A stretch of DNA of 64,000 nucleotides from Hyphomicrobiales bacterium (GCA_017305555.1 JAFKKM010000010.1:59656-123655), one strand, 5' to 3'. Numbered from the stretch's first letter, positions 53,361-62,522 are shown. Program-made: numbers and translations. Notes: generated by a model not told the origin, from the letters alone.

Positions 53361-53858
53361 ATGGCAGACAACGAACAGACCGAAGAAGGCGCGGCAGCGG
53401 CGGACGCCGCACCGGCTCCAAAGAGCAAGCGCAAGCTCGTCATCATCGCGGCCGCCGTGTTGCTGTTGCTCGGCGCGGGCGGCGGCGGCTGGTTCTTCTT
53501 CTTTAATCATCATGGCGAGGAAAAGCACGCGGAGGCACCGGCACCGAAGCCGCCGGTGTTCGTCGACGTGCCGGATATCCTCGTCAACCTCGCCGGATTG
53601 CCGGGCGAGCGGGTGCAATACCTGAAGATCAAGGTCGTCCTCGAAGTGAAGGACGAGCCGCTGGTCGAAAAGATCAAGCCGACCATGCCGCGCCTGATGG
53701 ACATCTTCCAAACCTATCTGCGCGAATTGCGCGCCACCGATCTCAGCGGCTCCGCCGGCCTGTTCCGCCTCAAGGAAGAACTGACCAAGCGCGTCAACGC
53801 CGTGATCTCGCCGGGGCAGGTCAACGCCGTGCTGTTCAAGGAAGTCGTGGTGCAATGA
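53361..53858 (+). CDS. fliL: Flagellar basal body-associated protein FliL
   Basis: A 165-residue membrane protein. A charged cytoplasmic N-terminus is followed by one helix (about 25-48, LVIIAAAVLLLLGAGG). A periplasmic stomatin-like domain begins VFVDVPDILVNLAGLPGERV and ends RVNAVISPGQVNAVLFKEVV. FliL surrounds the stator units. It starts the fliL-fliM-DUF6468-motE unit and is divergent from flgF. A CtrA half-site TTAACCAT is about 110 bp upstream. Confidence 0.94.
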   Translation: MADNEQTEEGAAAADAAPAPKSKRKLVIIAAAVLLLLGAGGGGWFFFFNHHGEEKHAEAPAPKPPVFVDVPDILVNLAGLPGERVQYLKIKVVLEVKDEPLVEKIKPTMPRLMDIFQTYLRELRATDLSGSAGLFRLKEELTKRVNAVISPGQVNAVLFKEVVVQ

Positions 53859-53891
53859 GCGGACGGGTTCACAGCGGACGGGTTCAAGGTC

Positions 53892-55094
53892 ATGGCCGGT
53901 AACGACCAACTCGATCAGGACGCCATTGCCGCGCAATGGGAAGCCTCGCTCGATTCCGAGGATCCGGAAGCGGCGGCGAAGGCGGCTGCGGAGAACGAAA
54001 TCACCGGTGTGATGGCGGAACAATGGGCCGCCATGGTCGAGGACGGCGGCCGCGAAACCACCAGCGGCAAGAACGGCAACGAACGGGTGCTGTCGCAGGA
54101 AGAGATCGACAACCTGCTCGGCTTCTCCGTCGGTGAAATCAACATCGACGACAATTCCGGCATTCGAGCCATCATCGACTCGGCGATGGTCTCCTACGAG
54201 CGTCTGCCGATGCTCGAGATCATCTTCGACCGCCTGGTGCGGTTGATGACGACGAGCCTGCGCAATTTCACTTCCGACAACGTCGAGGTCTCGCTCGACC
54301 GCATCACCTCGGTGCGGTTCGGCGATTACATGAATTCGATTCCGCTGCCGGCAGTGCTGTCGGTGTTCAAGGCGGAAGAGTGGGAAAACTTCGGCCTCGC
54401 CACCATCGACGCCAGTCTGATCTATTCGATGATCGACGTGCTGCTCGGCGGCCGTCGTGGTCAGGCGTCGCTGCGGGTCGAGGGGCGTCCCTACACCACC
54501 ATCGAAACCAATCTGGTGAAGCGGCTGATTGAGGTTGTGCTGGCCGATGCCGAGCAGGCGTTCCGGCCGCTGTCGCCGGTGACCTTCACCATCGACCGCC
54601 TCGAAACCAATCCGCGCTTCGCCGCCATCAGCCGGCCCGCCAACGCTGCGATCCTGGTGCGGCTGCGCGTCGATATGGAAGACCGCGGCGGCAACATCGA
54701 ACTGCTGCTGCCCTATGCGACCATCGAGCCGATCCGCAACGTGTTGTTGCAGATGTTCATGGGCGAGAAGTTCGGCCGCGACCCGATCTGGGAAGGCCAT
54801 CTCGCCACCGAGATCGCGCAGGCGCAGATTGCCGTCGATGCCGTGCTCTACGAGGCCGACATTCCGCTCAAGCAACTGATGAAGTTGCAGGTCGGCGACA
54901 CGCTGCCGCTCGATATGCGCGCCGATGCGCTGGTCGCGGTCCGTTGCGGCAACGTCACCTTGACGGAAGGACGCATGGGCCGCGTCGGTGATCGCGTCGC
55001 CATTCGCGTCACCAAGAACCTGCGCAAACCCAATACGACCCTTGCGATGTTCGAGAGGGCCGACGAGCAAACCAAGTTGATGGAGGCACCGTGA
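53892..55094 (+). CDS. fliM: Flagellar motor switch protein FliM
   Basis: A 400-residue switch protein. Family blocks are VLSQEEIDNLLGF (about 68-80), SYERLPMLEIIFDRLVRLMT then TSLRNFTSDNVE, TTIETNLVKRLIEVVLADAE, and the C-terminal SpoA domain (LKQLMKLQVGDTLPLDMRAD). The EIDNLL motif, at the extreme N-terminus in enteric FliM, lies here after about 65 extra residues that contain two related segments, AIAAQWEASLDSED and GVMAEQWAAMVEDG. Such extensions are common in alphaproteobacteria. The stop overlaps the next GTG start. Confidence 0.95.
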   Translation: MAGNDQLDQDAIAAQWEASLDSEDPEAAAKAAAENEITGVMAEQWAAMVEDGGRETTSGKNGNERVLSQEEIDNLLGFSVGEINIDDNSGIRAIIDSAMVSYERLPMLEIIFDRLVRLMTTSLRNFTSDNVEVSLDRITSVRFGDYMNSIPLPAVLSVFKAEEWENFGLATIDASLIYSMIDVLLGGRRGQASLRVEGRPYTTIETNLVKRLIEVVLADAEQAFRPLSPVTFTIDRLETNPRFAAISRPANAAILVRLRVDMEDRGGNIELLLPYATIEPIRNVLLQMFMGEKFGRDPIWEGHLATEIAQAQIAVDAVLYEADIPLKQLMKLQVGDTLPLDMRADALVAVRCGNVTLTEGRMGRVGDRVAIRVTKNLRKPNTTLAMFERADEQTKLMEAP

Positions 55095-55555
55095 ATCATT
55101 CATTCGGACTCGTGATCGAAGCGCTGGTGGCGGTGCTGCTTGTCGTGACGATCGGCTATTGCATGTTGCTCAACAAGCGGCTGCTGCGACTGAAGGCCGA
55201 CGAGCAATCGTTGAAGGCGACCATCGGTGAACTGATCACCGCGACCGAAATCGCCGAGCGCGCTATCGGCGGGCTCAAGCACACCGTGCGCGACGTCAAC
55301 GAAAACCTCGGCGAGCAGATCGCAGCCGCCACCGATCTCTCGGAGCGTTTGATCCGGCAATTGGCGGAAGGCGACGCCGTGCTCGGCCGATTGTCGCGGA
55401 TTGCGGTGGCGGCGCGCACGCCGGCTGCACCGGCACCCGCGCCGGTCCCGGTGCAGCAGGCGCCGGAAGCGCCGCGCCTGTCGGCCGCGAAGGCGGCGAT
55501 GGCGGCGACGCAAGCATTTGCTGAACGCAGGCGGGCGAACGGCATCGCTGCATGA
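55091..55555 (+). CDS. DUF6468 flagellar-cluster membrane protein
   Basis: A 154-residue protein with one N-terminal membrane helix (about 5-27, LVIEALVAVLLVVTIGYCML). A helical coiled-coil part follows (DEQSLKATIGELITATEIAE, then RAIGGLKHTVRDVNENLGEQ), and a Pro/Ala-rich linker leads to the C-terminus. I recognise the pattern as DUF6468, found beside fliM in alphaproteobacteria; the function is not known. The GTG start overlaps the fliM stop (GTGA) and its own stop overlaps the motE ATG (ATGA), so the three genes are translationally coupled. Confidence 0.8.
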   Translation: MNHSFGLVIEALVAVLLVVTIGYCMLLNKRLLRLKADEQSLKATIGELITATEIAERAIGGLKHTVRDVNENLGEQIAAATDLSERLIRQLAEGDAVLGRLSRIAVAARTPAAPAPAPVPVQQAPEAPRLSAAKAAMAATQAFAERRRANGIAA

Positions 55556-56334
55556 GCGCGTTTCGCGACATTCGGGTGCTGCCGGTGGTGCTGGTGGCGG
55601 TGCTGGGGCTGGCGGTGCTGAAATTCGCCGGCCTCGCCATCGATGGCGGCTATGTGTTCGACTACAATCCGCAGTCCACACAGAAATCGTGGGCGCAGGA
55701 ATATCTCAATTTTCCGTCCGGCAATCGCAACACGGTGGATGCTAGCGATTCCGTCAGCGGCGATATCACCGGTTCGGTGAGCGCCAAGCCGAAGGAAGCG
55801 CCCGCCGCCAAGCCGCCGGAGACCGCGCCGCCGCCGGGCTCGGTCGTCGTTCCCGATCAGCCGAAGGTGGTGTCCGAATCCGAACGCGCCATTCTCGAGC
55901 GCTTGCAGAGTCGCCGCCAGGAACTCGATGCGCGGGCGCGCGAGATCGACATTCGCGAGAACTTGCTGAAGGCCGCCGAGACCCGCATCGCCGACCGCGT
56001 CAAGGAATTGAAGGAGACCGAGGCGCGCATCGTCACCAAAACCCATGAGAAGAACGAGGCCGAGGCCGCGCGCTTCAAGGGGCTGGTGACGACCTACGAG
56101 GCGATGAAGCCGAAGGATGCCGCGAAAGTTTTCGACCGGCTGGAAATGCCGGTGCTCTATGAAATCGCCTCGCAGATCGCGCCGCGCAAGATGTCCGACA
56201 TTCTCGGTCAGATGACGCCGGAAGCCGCCGAACGCCTCACCGTCGAACTGGCGCGCCGCGCCGGTGGTGAAAAGACTGCCTCCGCGACCGAACTTCCGAA
56301 AATCGAAGGCAAGCCGACGACGCCGGATCGTTGA
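55552..56334 (+). CDS. motE: MotE-like flagellar protein (MgtE N-terminal-like domain)
   Basis: A 260-residue protein. A membrane helix or signal anchor (about 8-26) is followed by a Pro/Ala-rich stretch (70-100) and a coiled coil (about 105-165, RAILERLQSRRQELDARARE). The C-terminal MgtE_N-like domain reads MKPKDAAKVFDRLEMPVLYE then ILGQMTPEAAERLTVELARR. This plan matches rhizobial MotE, a periplasmic chaperone for the motor protein MotC. A FliG-like or MgtE-like role is the alternative. It is coupled to the DUF6468 gene by ATGA overlap. Confidence 0.82.
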   Translation: MSAFRDIRVLPVVLVAVLGLAVLKFAGLAIDGGYVFDYNPQSTQKSWAQEYLNFPSGNRNTVDASDSVSGDITGSVSAKPKEAPAAKPPETAPPPGSVVVPDQPKVVSESERAILERLQSRRQELDARAREIDIRENLLKAAETRIADRVKELKETEARIVTKTHEKNEAEAARFKGLVTTYEAMKPKDAAKVFDRLEMPVLYEIASQIAPRKMSDILGQMTPEAAERLTVELARRAGGEKTASATELPKIEGKPTTPDR

Positions 56335-56370
56335 TCGCGGCGCGTCGCTTCGCAAAGCCGGGACACGCTC

Positions 56371-56679
56371 ATGATTCTCCAGATCATCACCCATCCGGTC
56401 ACGCAGCGGATGACGCGCGAGGAATACCTCGCTGACGCACGGCCGACGCTCGCGACCTGGCAGCAGGAGCCTGACCTGATCAGCAAGTTCTATTGCGAGA
56501 ACCCCGACGGCGCGCTGGTCGGCGTCTATCTCTGGAAATCCCGGGCGCGTGCGGAGGCGACGCACGATGCAGCCTGGGTCGAGAACGTGTTCCGCAAGCG
56601 CGGCGTGCGCCCGATCATTGAATACAAGGAGGTCCGCATGATCCTCGACAACGACAAGGAGACGGTGACCGAGTTCTGA
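56371..56679 (+). CDS. Small ferredoxin-like-fold protein (monooxygenase-like, YdhR type)
   Basis: A 102-residue protein resembling the dimeric alpha/beta antibiotic-monooxygenase-like or YdhR fold. MILQIITHPVTQRMTREEYL is the first strand and helix, FYCENPDGALVGVYLWKSRA the second half, then WVENVFRKRGVRPIIEYKEV. Catalytic residues cannot be pointed out. It lies 36 bp after motE and could be co-transcribed, although it has no evident flagellar role. The assignment is by fold pattern only. Confidence 0.7.
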   Translation: MILQIITHPVTQRMTREEYLADARPTLATWQQEPDLISKFYCENPDGALVGVYLWKSRARAEATHDAAWVENVFRKRGVRPIIEYKEVRMILDNDKETVTEF

Positions 56680-56705
56680 TGTCGTTCGAACCCGGCATGT
56701 TGACG

Positions 56706-56720
56706 TTAACAAATCCTTAT
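56706..56720 (+). promoter_or_regulatory. CtrA-like box before the TPR gene
   Basis: TTAACAAATCCTTAT is TTAA-N7-TTAT, one mismatch to the CtrA box, followed 17 bp later by TTAACC. It lies about 90 bp before the 56809 ATG. It suggests the TPR gene also has its own promoter. Confidence 0.4.
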
Positions 56721-56808
56721 ACGAGCCGACCTAGAGTTAACCGCAACGACAGCGACCGGAGCGAATGTCCAATCCGCTCCGCTGAAACTGGACCCGAAGA
56801 CGCTTGAG

Positions 56809-59800
56809 ATGACGCGCATCGCTGCCCGGCATTCTTGGTTGCTCGCCCGCCGTTTTCGGGCCGCGGTCGCGTGTCTGGCGATCCTCTCCGGCGTTGCCTT
56901 GTCTACGCTGCCGGCCTACGCCGATCCGGTGCATGGCGAGGCGACCCTCGCGACCGAGAACGGTTACGCGCGGCTCATCGTCAAGCTCGACGAGGATGTC
57001 GATTCCGAGGTGTCGGTCGCGGGCTCGATCCTGATCATCCGCTTCAAGCGCGCGGTCGACGTTCCTGTCGATCAGATCTCGGACGCGGTGCCGGACTATG
57101 TCGGCTCGGCGCGCCGCGATCCCGATGGCTCCGCGATCCGGCTGGCGCTGTCGCGCAAGGTCAAGGTCAATTCGATGGTGGCGGGCGAACGCCTGTTCAT
57201 CGATCTTCTGCCGGATAGCTGGAAGGGAATGCCGCCGGGCCTGCCGCCGGAAGTGGTCCGCGAGTTGTCGGAGCGCGCCCGCGCAGCCGAACGCGCGCTG
57301 CGGCAGCAGCAGGCTGCAAATGCGCCGAAGCCGTTGCCGCCGGTGCGGGTGCGCGCGTCGGTGCAGCCGACGTTCGTGCGTTACGTCTTCGAATTGCCCG
57401 AGAACGCCGGCGTGTCGTCGTCGCTCGGGGCGCACAAGTTCTCGGTGGTGTTCGACAAGCCTTTCAAGTTCGATCTTGCGGACGCGACCCTGGTGGCGCC
57501 GGCCAATGTCGGCACGATCGAACAGCGCCTCGAAGGCAAAAGCGCCGTCGTCGATTTCGCGCTGATCGGCGACGTCGATGTGAAGGCCTTCCGCGAGGAG
57601 AAGAACTACATCGTCGATGTCGGCGTGCAGCCGGCTGCGTTGCCGCCGGCGCCGTCGAAGGCATCGCAAACCGCGCCGGCAAGTGCGCCCGCAGCCGCGA
57701 AAAGCGCGTCCGCCGCGCCGCAGAAGGCGAGTGAAGCGCAGTCGCAAGCCGCCGTGGCAACCAAGCCTGTCGTCGAGGGCGCGACGGCTCCCGAACCGAA
57801 GGTCACCGAATTAAAGCCCGGCACGCCGCCCGCGAACGTCGCGGCGGTGTCGGCGCCCGTCAAGATTGAAGCGCCGACCACGCCCGCCGCAACCCCGGCC
57901 GCTGACAACGTGCCGGTGACGGTTCAGCGCAACAGTGACGGCGTCCGCCTGAAATTTGCATTCGACGCGGCGACACCCGCCGCGCTGTTTCGTCGGGCCG
58001 ATGCGGTATGGCTGCTGTTCGATTCCACGCAAGCCGTCGATCTCGACGCGATCCGCCGCGACGCCAAGTCGGTGGTCGGTGAGGTCAGCCGCATCGCGCT
58101 GCCGAACGGGCAGGCGATCCGGATGCGGTTGATCCGGCCGCAACTGGTCGCGCTGGCCGACGGCGATGGCACGACACCGGCTGCACCCGGTCAGCGCTGG
58201 ACGCTGACTTTCGCCGATACGTTGAAGACGTCATCGGAGCCACTGGAAGCACGACGCAACGTTGTCGATCCACGGCGCGCCACCATCACGATTCCGCTTG
58301 AGGGTGCGGGCAAGCTGCATCGGCTGACCGATCCCGATGCCGGCGACACGCTGCTGGTGGTGACGGCAAAGCCCCCGGCGCGCGGTTTCGTCAAGCGGCA
58401 GGACATGGTCGAACTCTCGGTGCTGGAATCGGTGCAGGGCGTCGTCGTGCGTCCGAAGTCCGACGATGTCACCGCGACCGTTTCGTCCGACAGCGTGACC
58501 TTGGCGCGACCCGGCGGATTGACGTTGTCATCGGCGCGGATGCAGCCGGAACGCGCGACCGCCTCGGTGCGGCCGTTGTTCGACGATGCCGTGTGGCGCG
58601 ACGATCGCGCAGCTGCGTTTCTCGATCGGCGTAATGCCCTGATCGACGCGGATGCCGTCGCCGAAGGCGCGGAGAAGGTTGCGGCACGGTTGGCGCTGGC
58701 GCGCTTCTATATGGCGTGGGGCATGTATCCCGAAGCCAAGGCGGTGCTCGATATCTCGTTGAGCGAGGCGAAGCCCGGCACCGAGGACGCGACGACGCTG
58801 ACGATGCACGCGCTGGCCAGCAGCCTGATCGGTCGGCCGGAGCAGACGCTGAAGGATCTCGCGAGCCCGGTCATCGGCAACAGCACCAACGCGCAACTGT
58901 GGAAGGCGCTCGCTTATGCGCGCCAGCAGAAGTGGGCGGCGGCACGCGAAGCCTTCAAGAATGCGGAGCTTGCCATCGGTACGCTGCCGCTCGAATTGCA
59001 GCGCGTCATCCTGCTCGATGCGATGCGCGCGTCGGTCGAAGTGAAGGACTATGCCGGTGCATCGGCGCGCAGCGACGACCTTGACGCGGTCGGCGCCGGC
59101 GGCGAACTCGCGCCGGCGGTGACTGTGCTGCGCGGCCGTCTCGCCGAAGGGCTCGGGCAGGAGAAAACCGCGCTGCGCGACTACAAGATCGCCAGGTCAT
59201 CGCAGGATCGCCCCGCCGCCGCCGAAGCCACCTTGTTGGACGTCGCGTTGCGCCAGAAGCGCGATGAAATCTCCGCCGAGGATGCGCTGAACGAACTCGA
59301 AACGCTGTCGGCGTTGTGGCGCGGCGACGGCATCGAGGTCCGGACCTTGCAGCAGTTGTCGCATCTCTACGCCGATGCGGGCCGCTTTGCCGAGGCGCTG
59401 GCGGCCAGCAAGACCGCGACGCGGCTGCAACCCAATTCCGAGGCGGCGCGGCAGGCGCAGGACGAGGCGTCCGCGTTGTTCGCGCAGCTCTACCTCAGTC
59501 CGAAGGGCGACAGCATGTCGCCGATCGACGCGCTGGCGACGTTCTACGATTATCGCGAGCTGACGCCGATCGGCCGGCGCGGCGACGAGATGATCCGCAG
59601 GCTCGCGGATCGTCTGATCGGCGTCGATCTGCTGGGGCAGGCGGCGGAGTTGTTGCAGTATCAGATCGATCATCGGCTCGAGGGCGCGGCGCGCGCGCAA
59701 GTCGCGGCGCGTCTCGCCATGGTCTACCTCATGAACCATAAGCCGGACCGCGCCATCACCGCGCTGCGCTCGACCCGCATCGCCGATCTTGCCGGCGAAT

Positions 59801-60366
59801 TGCGCCAGCAGCGTCTCTTGTTGGAGGCGCGCGCGCAGAGCGATATCGGCCGTCGCGATCTTGCGTTGGAGATCATCGCCAACATGCCGGGCCGCGAGGC
59901 GATCCGGCTGCGCTCGGACATCTATTGGGCGGGGCGGCGCTGGCGCGAGTCAGCCGAGCAGATCGAACTCTACTACGGCGAGCGCTGGCGCAATTTCAAA
60001 CCGCTCGATGCGGTGGAGAAGGGCGATGTGATCCGTGCCGCGATCGGTTACGCCCTGGCCGACGACGCGTTAGGCCTCGCGCGTTTCCGCGAGAAATACG
60101 CGCCGCTGATGGCCGGCGAGGCAGATCGCGCAGCGTTCGACATGGCAAGCAAGCCGGCCTCCGCCACCAATGCCGATCTGGTCAAGCTCGCCAAGATGGC
60201 CGGCAGCGTCGATACGCTCGACGGCTTCCTGCGCGAGATGCAGGCGCGCTTCCCCGACGCCATCGCCAAGGCCGCGTTGCCGCCGGCCGCGCCCGCCACC
60301 GATCCGACCCCGACCGGCAGCCTGCCGGCGATCGTCGGCACCAAGCGGGCGGACGCAGGGAAGTGA
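56809..60366 (+). CDS. Large exported protein: AMIN-like beta domains plus TPR-like helical repeats
   Basis: A 1,185-residue protein with a signal peptide (about 1-40, TLPAYADPVHG). Residues 45-135 are AMIN-like beta structure (ARLIVKLDEDVDSEVSVAGS, then ILIIRFKRAVDVP), and a second similar part covers about 180-275. A 100-residue Ala/Pro/Lys linker follows, then further beta domains to about 570. From about 620 on come TPR-like helical pairs (ALARFYMAWGMYPEAKAVLD, TLQQLSHLYADAGRFAEALA). Its place after motE suggests a flagellar role, perhaps the counterpart of rhizobial MotC; this is inference. It ends before a family B repeat and convergent fliP. Confidence 0.8.
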   Translation: MTRIAARHSWLLARRFRAAVACLAILSGVALSTLPAYADPVHGEATLATENGYARLIVKLDEDVDSEVSVAGSILIIRFKRAVDVPVDQISDAVPDYVGSARRDPDGSAIRLALSRKVKVNSMVAGERLFIDLLPDSWKGMPPGLPPEVVRELSERARAAERALRQQQAANAPKPLPPVRVRASVQPTFVRYVFELPENAGVSSSLGAHKFSVVFDKPFKFDLADATLVAPANVGTIEQRLEGKSAVVDFALIGDVDVKAFREEKNYIVDVGVQPAALPPAPSKASQTAPASAPAAAKSASAAPQKASEAQSQAAVATKPVVEGATAPEPKVTELKPGTPPANVAAVSAPVKIEAPTTPAATPAADNVPVTVQRNSDGVRLKFAFDAATPAALFRRADAVWLLFDSTQAVDLDAIRRDAKSVVGEVSRIALPNGQAIRMRLIRPQLVALADGDGTTPAAPGQRWTLTFADTLKTSSEPLEARRNVVDPRRATITIPLEGAGKLHRLTDPDAGDTLLVVTAKPPARGFVKRQDMVELSVLESVQGVVVRPKSDDVTATVSSDSVTLARPGGLTLSSARMQPERATASVRPLFDDAVWRDDRAAAFLDRRNALIDADAVAEGAEKVAARLALARFYMAWGMYPEAKAVLDISLSEAKPGTEDATTLTMHALASSLIGRPEQTLKDLASPVIGNSTNAQLWKALAYARQQKWAAAREAFKNAELAIGTLPLELQRVILLDAMRASVEVKDYAGASARSDDLDAVGAGGELAPAVTVLRGRLAEGLGQEKTALRDYKIARSSQDRPAAAEATLLDVALRQKRDEISAEDALNELETLSALWRGDGIEVRTLQQLSHLYADAGRFAEALAASKTATRLQPNSEAARQAQDEASALFAQLYLSPKGDSMSPIDALATFYDYRELTPIGRRGDEMIRRLADRLIGVDLLGQAAELLQYQIDHRLEGAARAQVAARLAMVYLMNHKPDRAITALRSTRIADLAGELRQQRLLLEARAQSDIGRRDLALEIIANMPGREAIRLRSDIYWAGRRWRESAEQIELYYGERWRNFKPLDAVEKGDVIRAAIGYALADDALGLARFREKYAPLMAGEADRAAFDMASKPASATNADLVKLAKMAGSVDTLDGFLREMQARFPDAIAKAALPPAAPATDPTPTGSLPAIVGTKRADAGK

Positions 60367-60392
60367 GAAGCGGAGCCGTTCCTTCCTTTTTC

Positions 60393-60505
60393 GTCATTGC
60401 GAGGAGCGTTAGCGACAAAGCAATCCAGGGCCCCCACCCCAACCCTCCCCCGCAAGCGGGAGAGGGAGAAGAAAGGTGGATTGCTTCGCTTCGCTCGCAA
60501 TGACG
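60393..60505. repeat. Palindromic repeat family B, copy 5, with another palindrome nested in its centre
   Basis: The arms are the usual family B arms (GTCATTGCGAGGAGCGTTAG on the left, GCTTCGCTCGCAATGACGG on the right). The spacer is about 46 bp, not 16-20, and contains CCCTCCCCCGCAAGCGGGAG followed by AGGGAG, a different hairpin. It lies between the convergent TPR and fliP genes. Confidence 0.88.
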
Positions 60506-60521
60506 GCCTTGGGCGTAAGGG

Positions 60522-61277
60522 CTACCCGCTGCCGTAGCTCTGGACCAGCGAGCCCGCGACCAGCGACCAGCCGTCGACCAGCACGAAGAAGATCAGCTTG
60601 AACGGCAGCGACACCACCACGGGCGGCAGCATCATCATGCCCATCGACATGAGAACCGACGCCACCACGAGGTCGATGATCAGAAACGGCAGGAACAGCA
60701 GAAAGCCGATCTCGAAGGCGCGCTTCAGTTCCGAGATCATGAAAGCGGGCACCAGGATGCGCAGCGACAGGTCCTGGGGTGTCGCCGGCGTCGGCTCGCC
60801 GGAGAGGTCCATGAACAGCTTGAGGTCTTTCTCGCGCACGTTCTTCTGCATGAAGCCGCGCAGCGGCACCGAGGCGCGCTGCATCGCTTCCTCGACCGTG
60901 ATCTGGTTGGCGACCAGCGGCTTGATACCGTCGTCGTAGGATTTTTGCAGCACCGGTCCCATCACGAACGCGGTGAGAAACATGGCGAGCGCGATGATCA
61001 CCGAGTTCGGCGGCGCGGTGGCGGTGCCGAGCGCGGTGCGCAGCAGCGATAGCACGACGACGATGCGTGTGAACGACGTCATCATGATCAGGATCGAGGG
61101 TGCGACCGACAGCACCGTGAGCAGCGCGATCAACTGGATCGCACGCTCGGTCACGCCGCCGTTGCCGCCGCCGAGATTGATGCTGATATCCTGCGCCAAC
61201 GCCGGATCGGCCAGCGATCCGGCGGCGAGAATGACAGCGAGTAATAATACGCTACGCGGGCTGAACGCCGATCTCAC
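60522..61277 (-). CDS. fliP: Flagellar export gate protein FliP
   Basis: A 251-residue protein with a signal-like first helix (1-28, LADPALAQD) and four further membrane helices. The diagnostic FliP segments PSILIMMTSFTRIVVVLSLL and IVPAFMISELKRAFEIGFLL-type (here ILVPAFMISELKRAFEIGFL) are present, as is FLIIDLVVASVLMSMGMMML. FliP forms the core of the type III export gate with FliQ and FliR, which are not in the window. The ATG overlaps the fliO stop (ATGA). It is transcribed on the minus strand from the region shared with flgB. Confidence 0.96.
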   Translation of the reverse strand: MRSAFSPRSVLLLAVILAAGSLADPALAQDISINLGGGNGGVTERAIQLIALLTVLSVAPSILIMMTSFTRIVVVLSLLRTALGTATAPPNSVIIALAMFLTAFVMGPVLQKSYDDGIKPLVANQITVEEAMQRASVPLRGFMQKNVREKDLKLFMDLSGEPTPATPQDLSLRILVPAFMISELKRAFEIGFLLFLPFLIIDLVVASVLMSMGMMMLPPVVVSLPFKLIFFVLVDGWSLVAGSLVQSYGSG

Positions 61278-62233
61278 GAAGGTGTCTTCGGGCGTCCGAG
61301 CAGGGACGCCATCTCGTCTTCGAGATTCTCGAAGTCGCCCTTGGCCCGGCTGGGCGGGGTGACCTCCGGCGCGGGCGTGGCCGAACCACCCGGCGCGGGT
61401 TCGACACTGACGCGCGGTGCGGGCCGTACCGGCGGGGCTTCGGGCGCGGCCGGGGGCCCGGCCGGCGGTTCGGCGGCGGCCGGGCGGGCTTCGCCGCTGG
61501 GACGGCGCAGTGCGGCCTCGAGACGCTTCGCCATTTCGGCGAGGTTCTGATCGGCGGTCGCGAGATCCTGCGGGGGTGGCGGCGGAGGTGAAACCGGGAC
61601 AACGGGCTCGGGTGCACGCACCGGCGGCGCCTTCACGGCGGAGGGCTGGTCGGCCGGGCGCAGTGGCGTCCGGGGCAGCATCGGCTCGTTGCGCGGGGCG
61701 CGCAGGTCGGGGCGCGGCTCGGGACGGGTCAGCGGCTCGGGCGAGATCGTCGCCAGCGGATCGTGGCGGCGCTCCGGGAGCGGCGGGGGTGGCGGCGGCG
61801 CGGCGGGGCGGCGCAACTCATCGGCGAACGACGGTCGGGTCGGGCGTGCCGGAGGTTCCGGCAGCGACGGTTCGACCGGCTCCAGCGTGGACGCGGTGTC
61901 CTCGTCCGGGAACGGATTGAGCCGGGAAGGAGCCTCGCCGCGCGGCGAGGCCTGATCGCGGGCGGGAGCGGCGCGCACGATATTCTGTTCCACCACGATG
62001 TCGCTGGGGCCGCCGATCATCAGCAGGTGCTCGACATTGTCGCGGCGGACCAGCACCAGCCGGCGGCGGCCGTCGACGGCCGCGGCATCGATCACCGCCA
62101 GCCGCGGCATCCGGCCCCGCCCGGCGCTGCCGCCGAGCCGGTTACCGGCAAACCGGCGCACCAGCCACGCCACGACGCCGATCAGCACCAGGACGGCCAC
62201 GAATGCGAAAAAGAATGTCAGCGGTGTCTGCAT
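61274..62233 (-). CDS. fliO: FliO-like flagellar biosynthesis protein with long proline-rich tail
   Basis: A 319-residue protein. A membrane helix (about 6-25, LTFFFAFVAVLVLIGVVAWL) is followed by the FliO-type domain (RMPRLAVIDAAAVDGRRRLV then LVRRDNVEHLLMIGGPSDIV, to about residue 90). A 200-residue Pro/Arg/Glu-rich unstructured tail and a short acidic C-terminus (DFENLEDEMASLLGRPKTPS) complete it. FliO assists FliP ring assembly. Enteric FliO is about 120 residues, so the tail is an unusual addition. The ATG at 62233 was chosen over 62311 because it starts the membrane helix. It overlaps fliP by 4 bp. Confidence 0.85.
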   Translation of the reverse strand: MQTPLTFFFAFVAVLVLIGVVAWLVRRFAGNRLGGSAGRGRMPRLAVIDAAAVDGRRRLVLVRRDNVEHLLMIGGPSDIVVEQNIVRAAPARDQASPRGEAPSRLNPFPDEDTASTLEPVEPSLPEPPARPTRPSFADELRRPAAPPPPPPLPERRHDPLATISPEPLTRPEPRPDLRAPRNEPMLPRTPLRPADQPSAVKAPPVRAPEPVVPVSPPPPPPQDLATADQNLAEMAKRLEAALRRPSGEARPAAAEPPAGPPAAPEAPPVRPAPRVSVEPAPGGSATPAPEVTPPSRAKGDFENLEDEMASLLGRPKTPS

Positions 62234-62522
62234 TGATCCATCCCCGGCGCAACCGGCGGTTCCTCTCAGAATCGCCGCCTGCTGAAGCCCCACGTTACAA
62301 CAAATAGCCAACGGGGCGTGAGTCGGCCGCTATTGGTTAATGTCCCCAGGCAACAGTTGCCCGCCCACCTCCCTCTTAACCCAAGATATCGCCAACCAAA
62401 ACGAGTTTCCGGGCCGTGCGTTCCCTCGCCGGCGACAGGCTGGTGGCGGGCCTTTCCGCGTTCAGAGCGAGAAACGCCTGACAACCCTTGGTTAAAACTC
62501 GTTAGATGTTTCGTGAATGACG

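Noticed and set aside
53136..55103. 655-codon minus-strand frame opposite fliL and fliM
   Set aside because: It is a GC-rich antisense frame; fliL and fliM are unambiguous on the plus strand.
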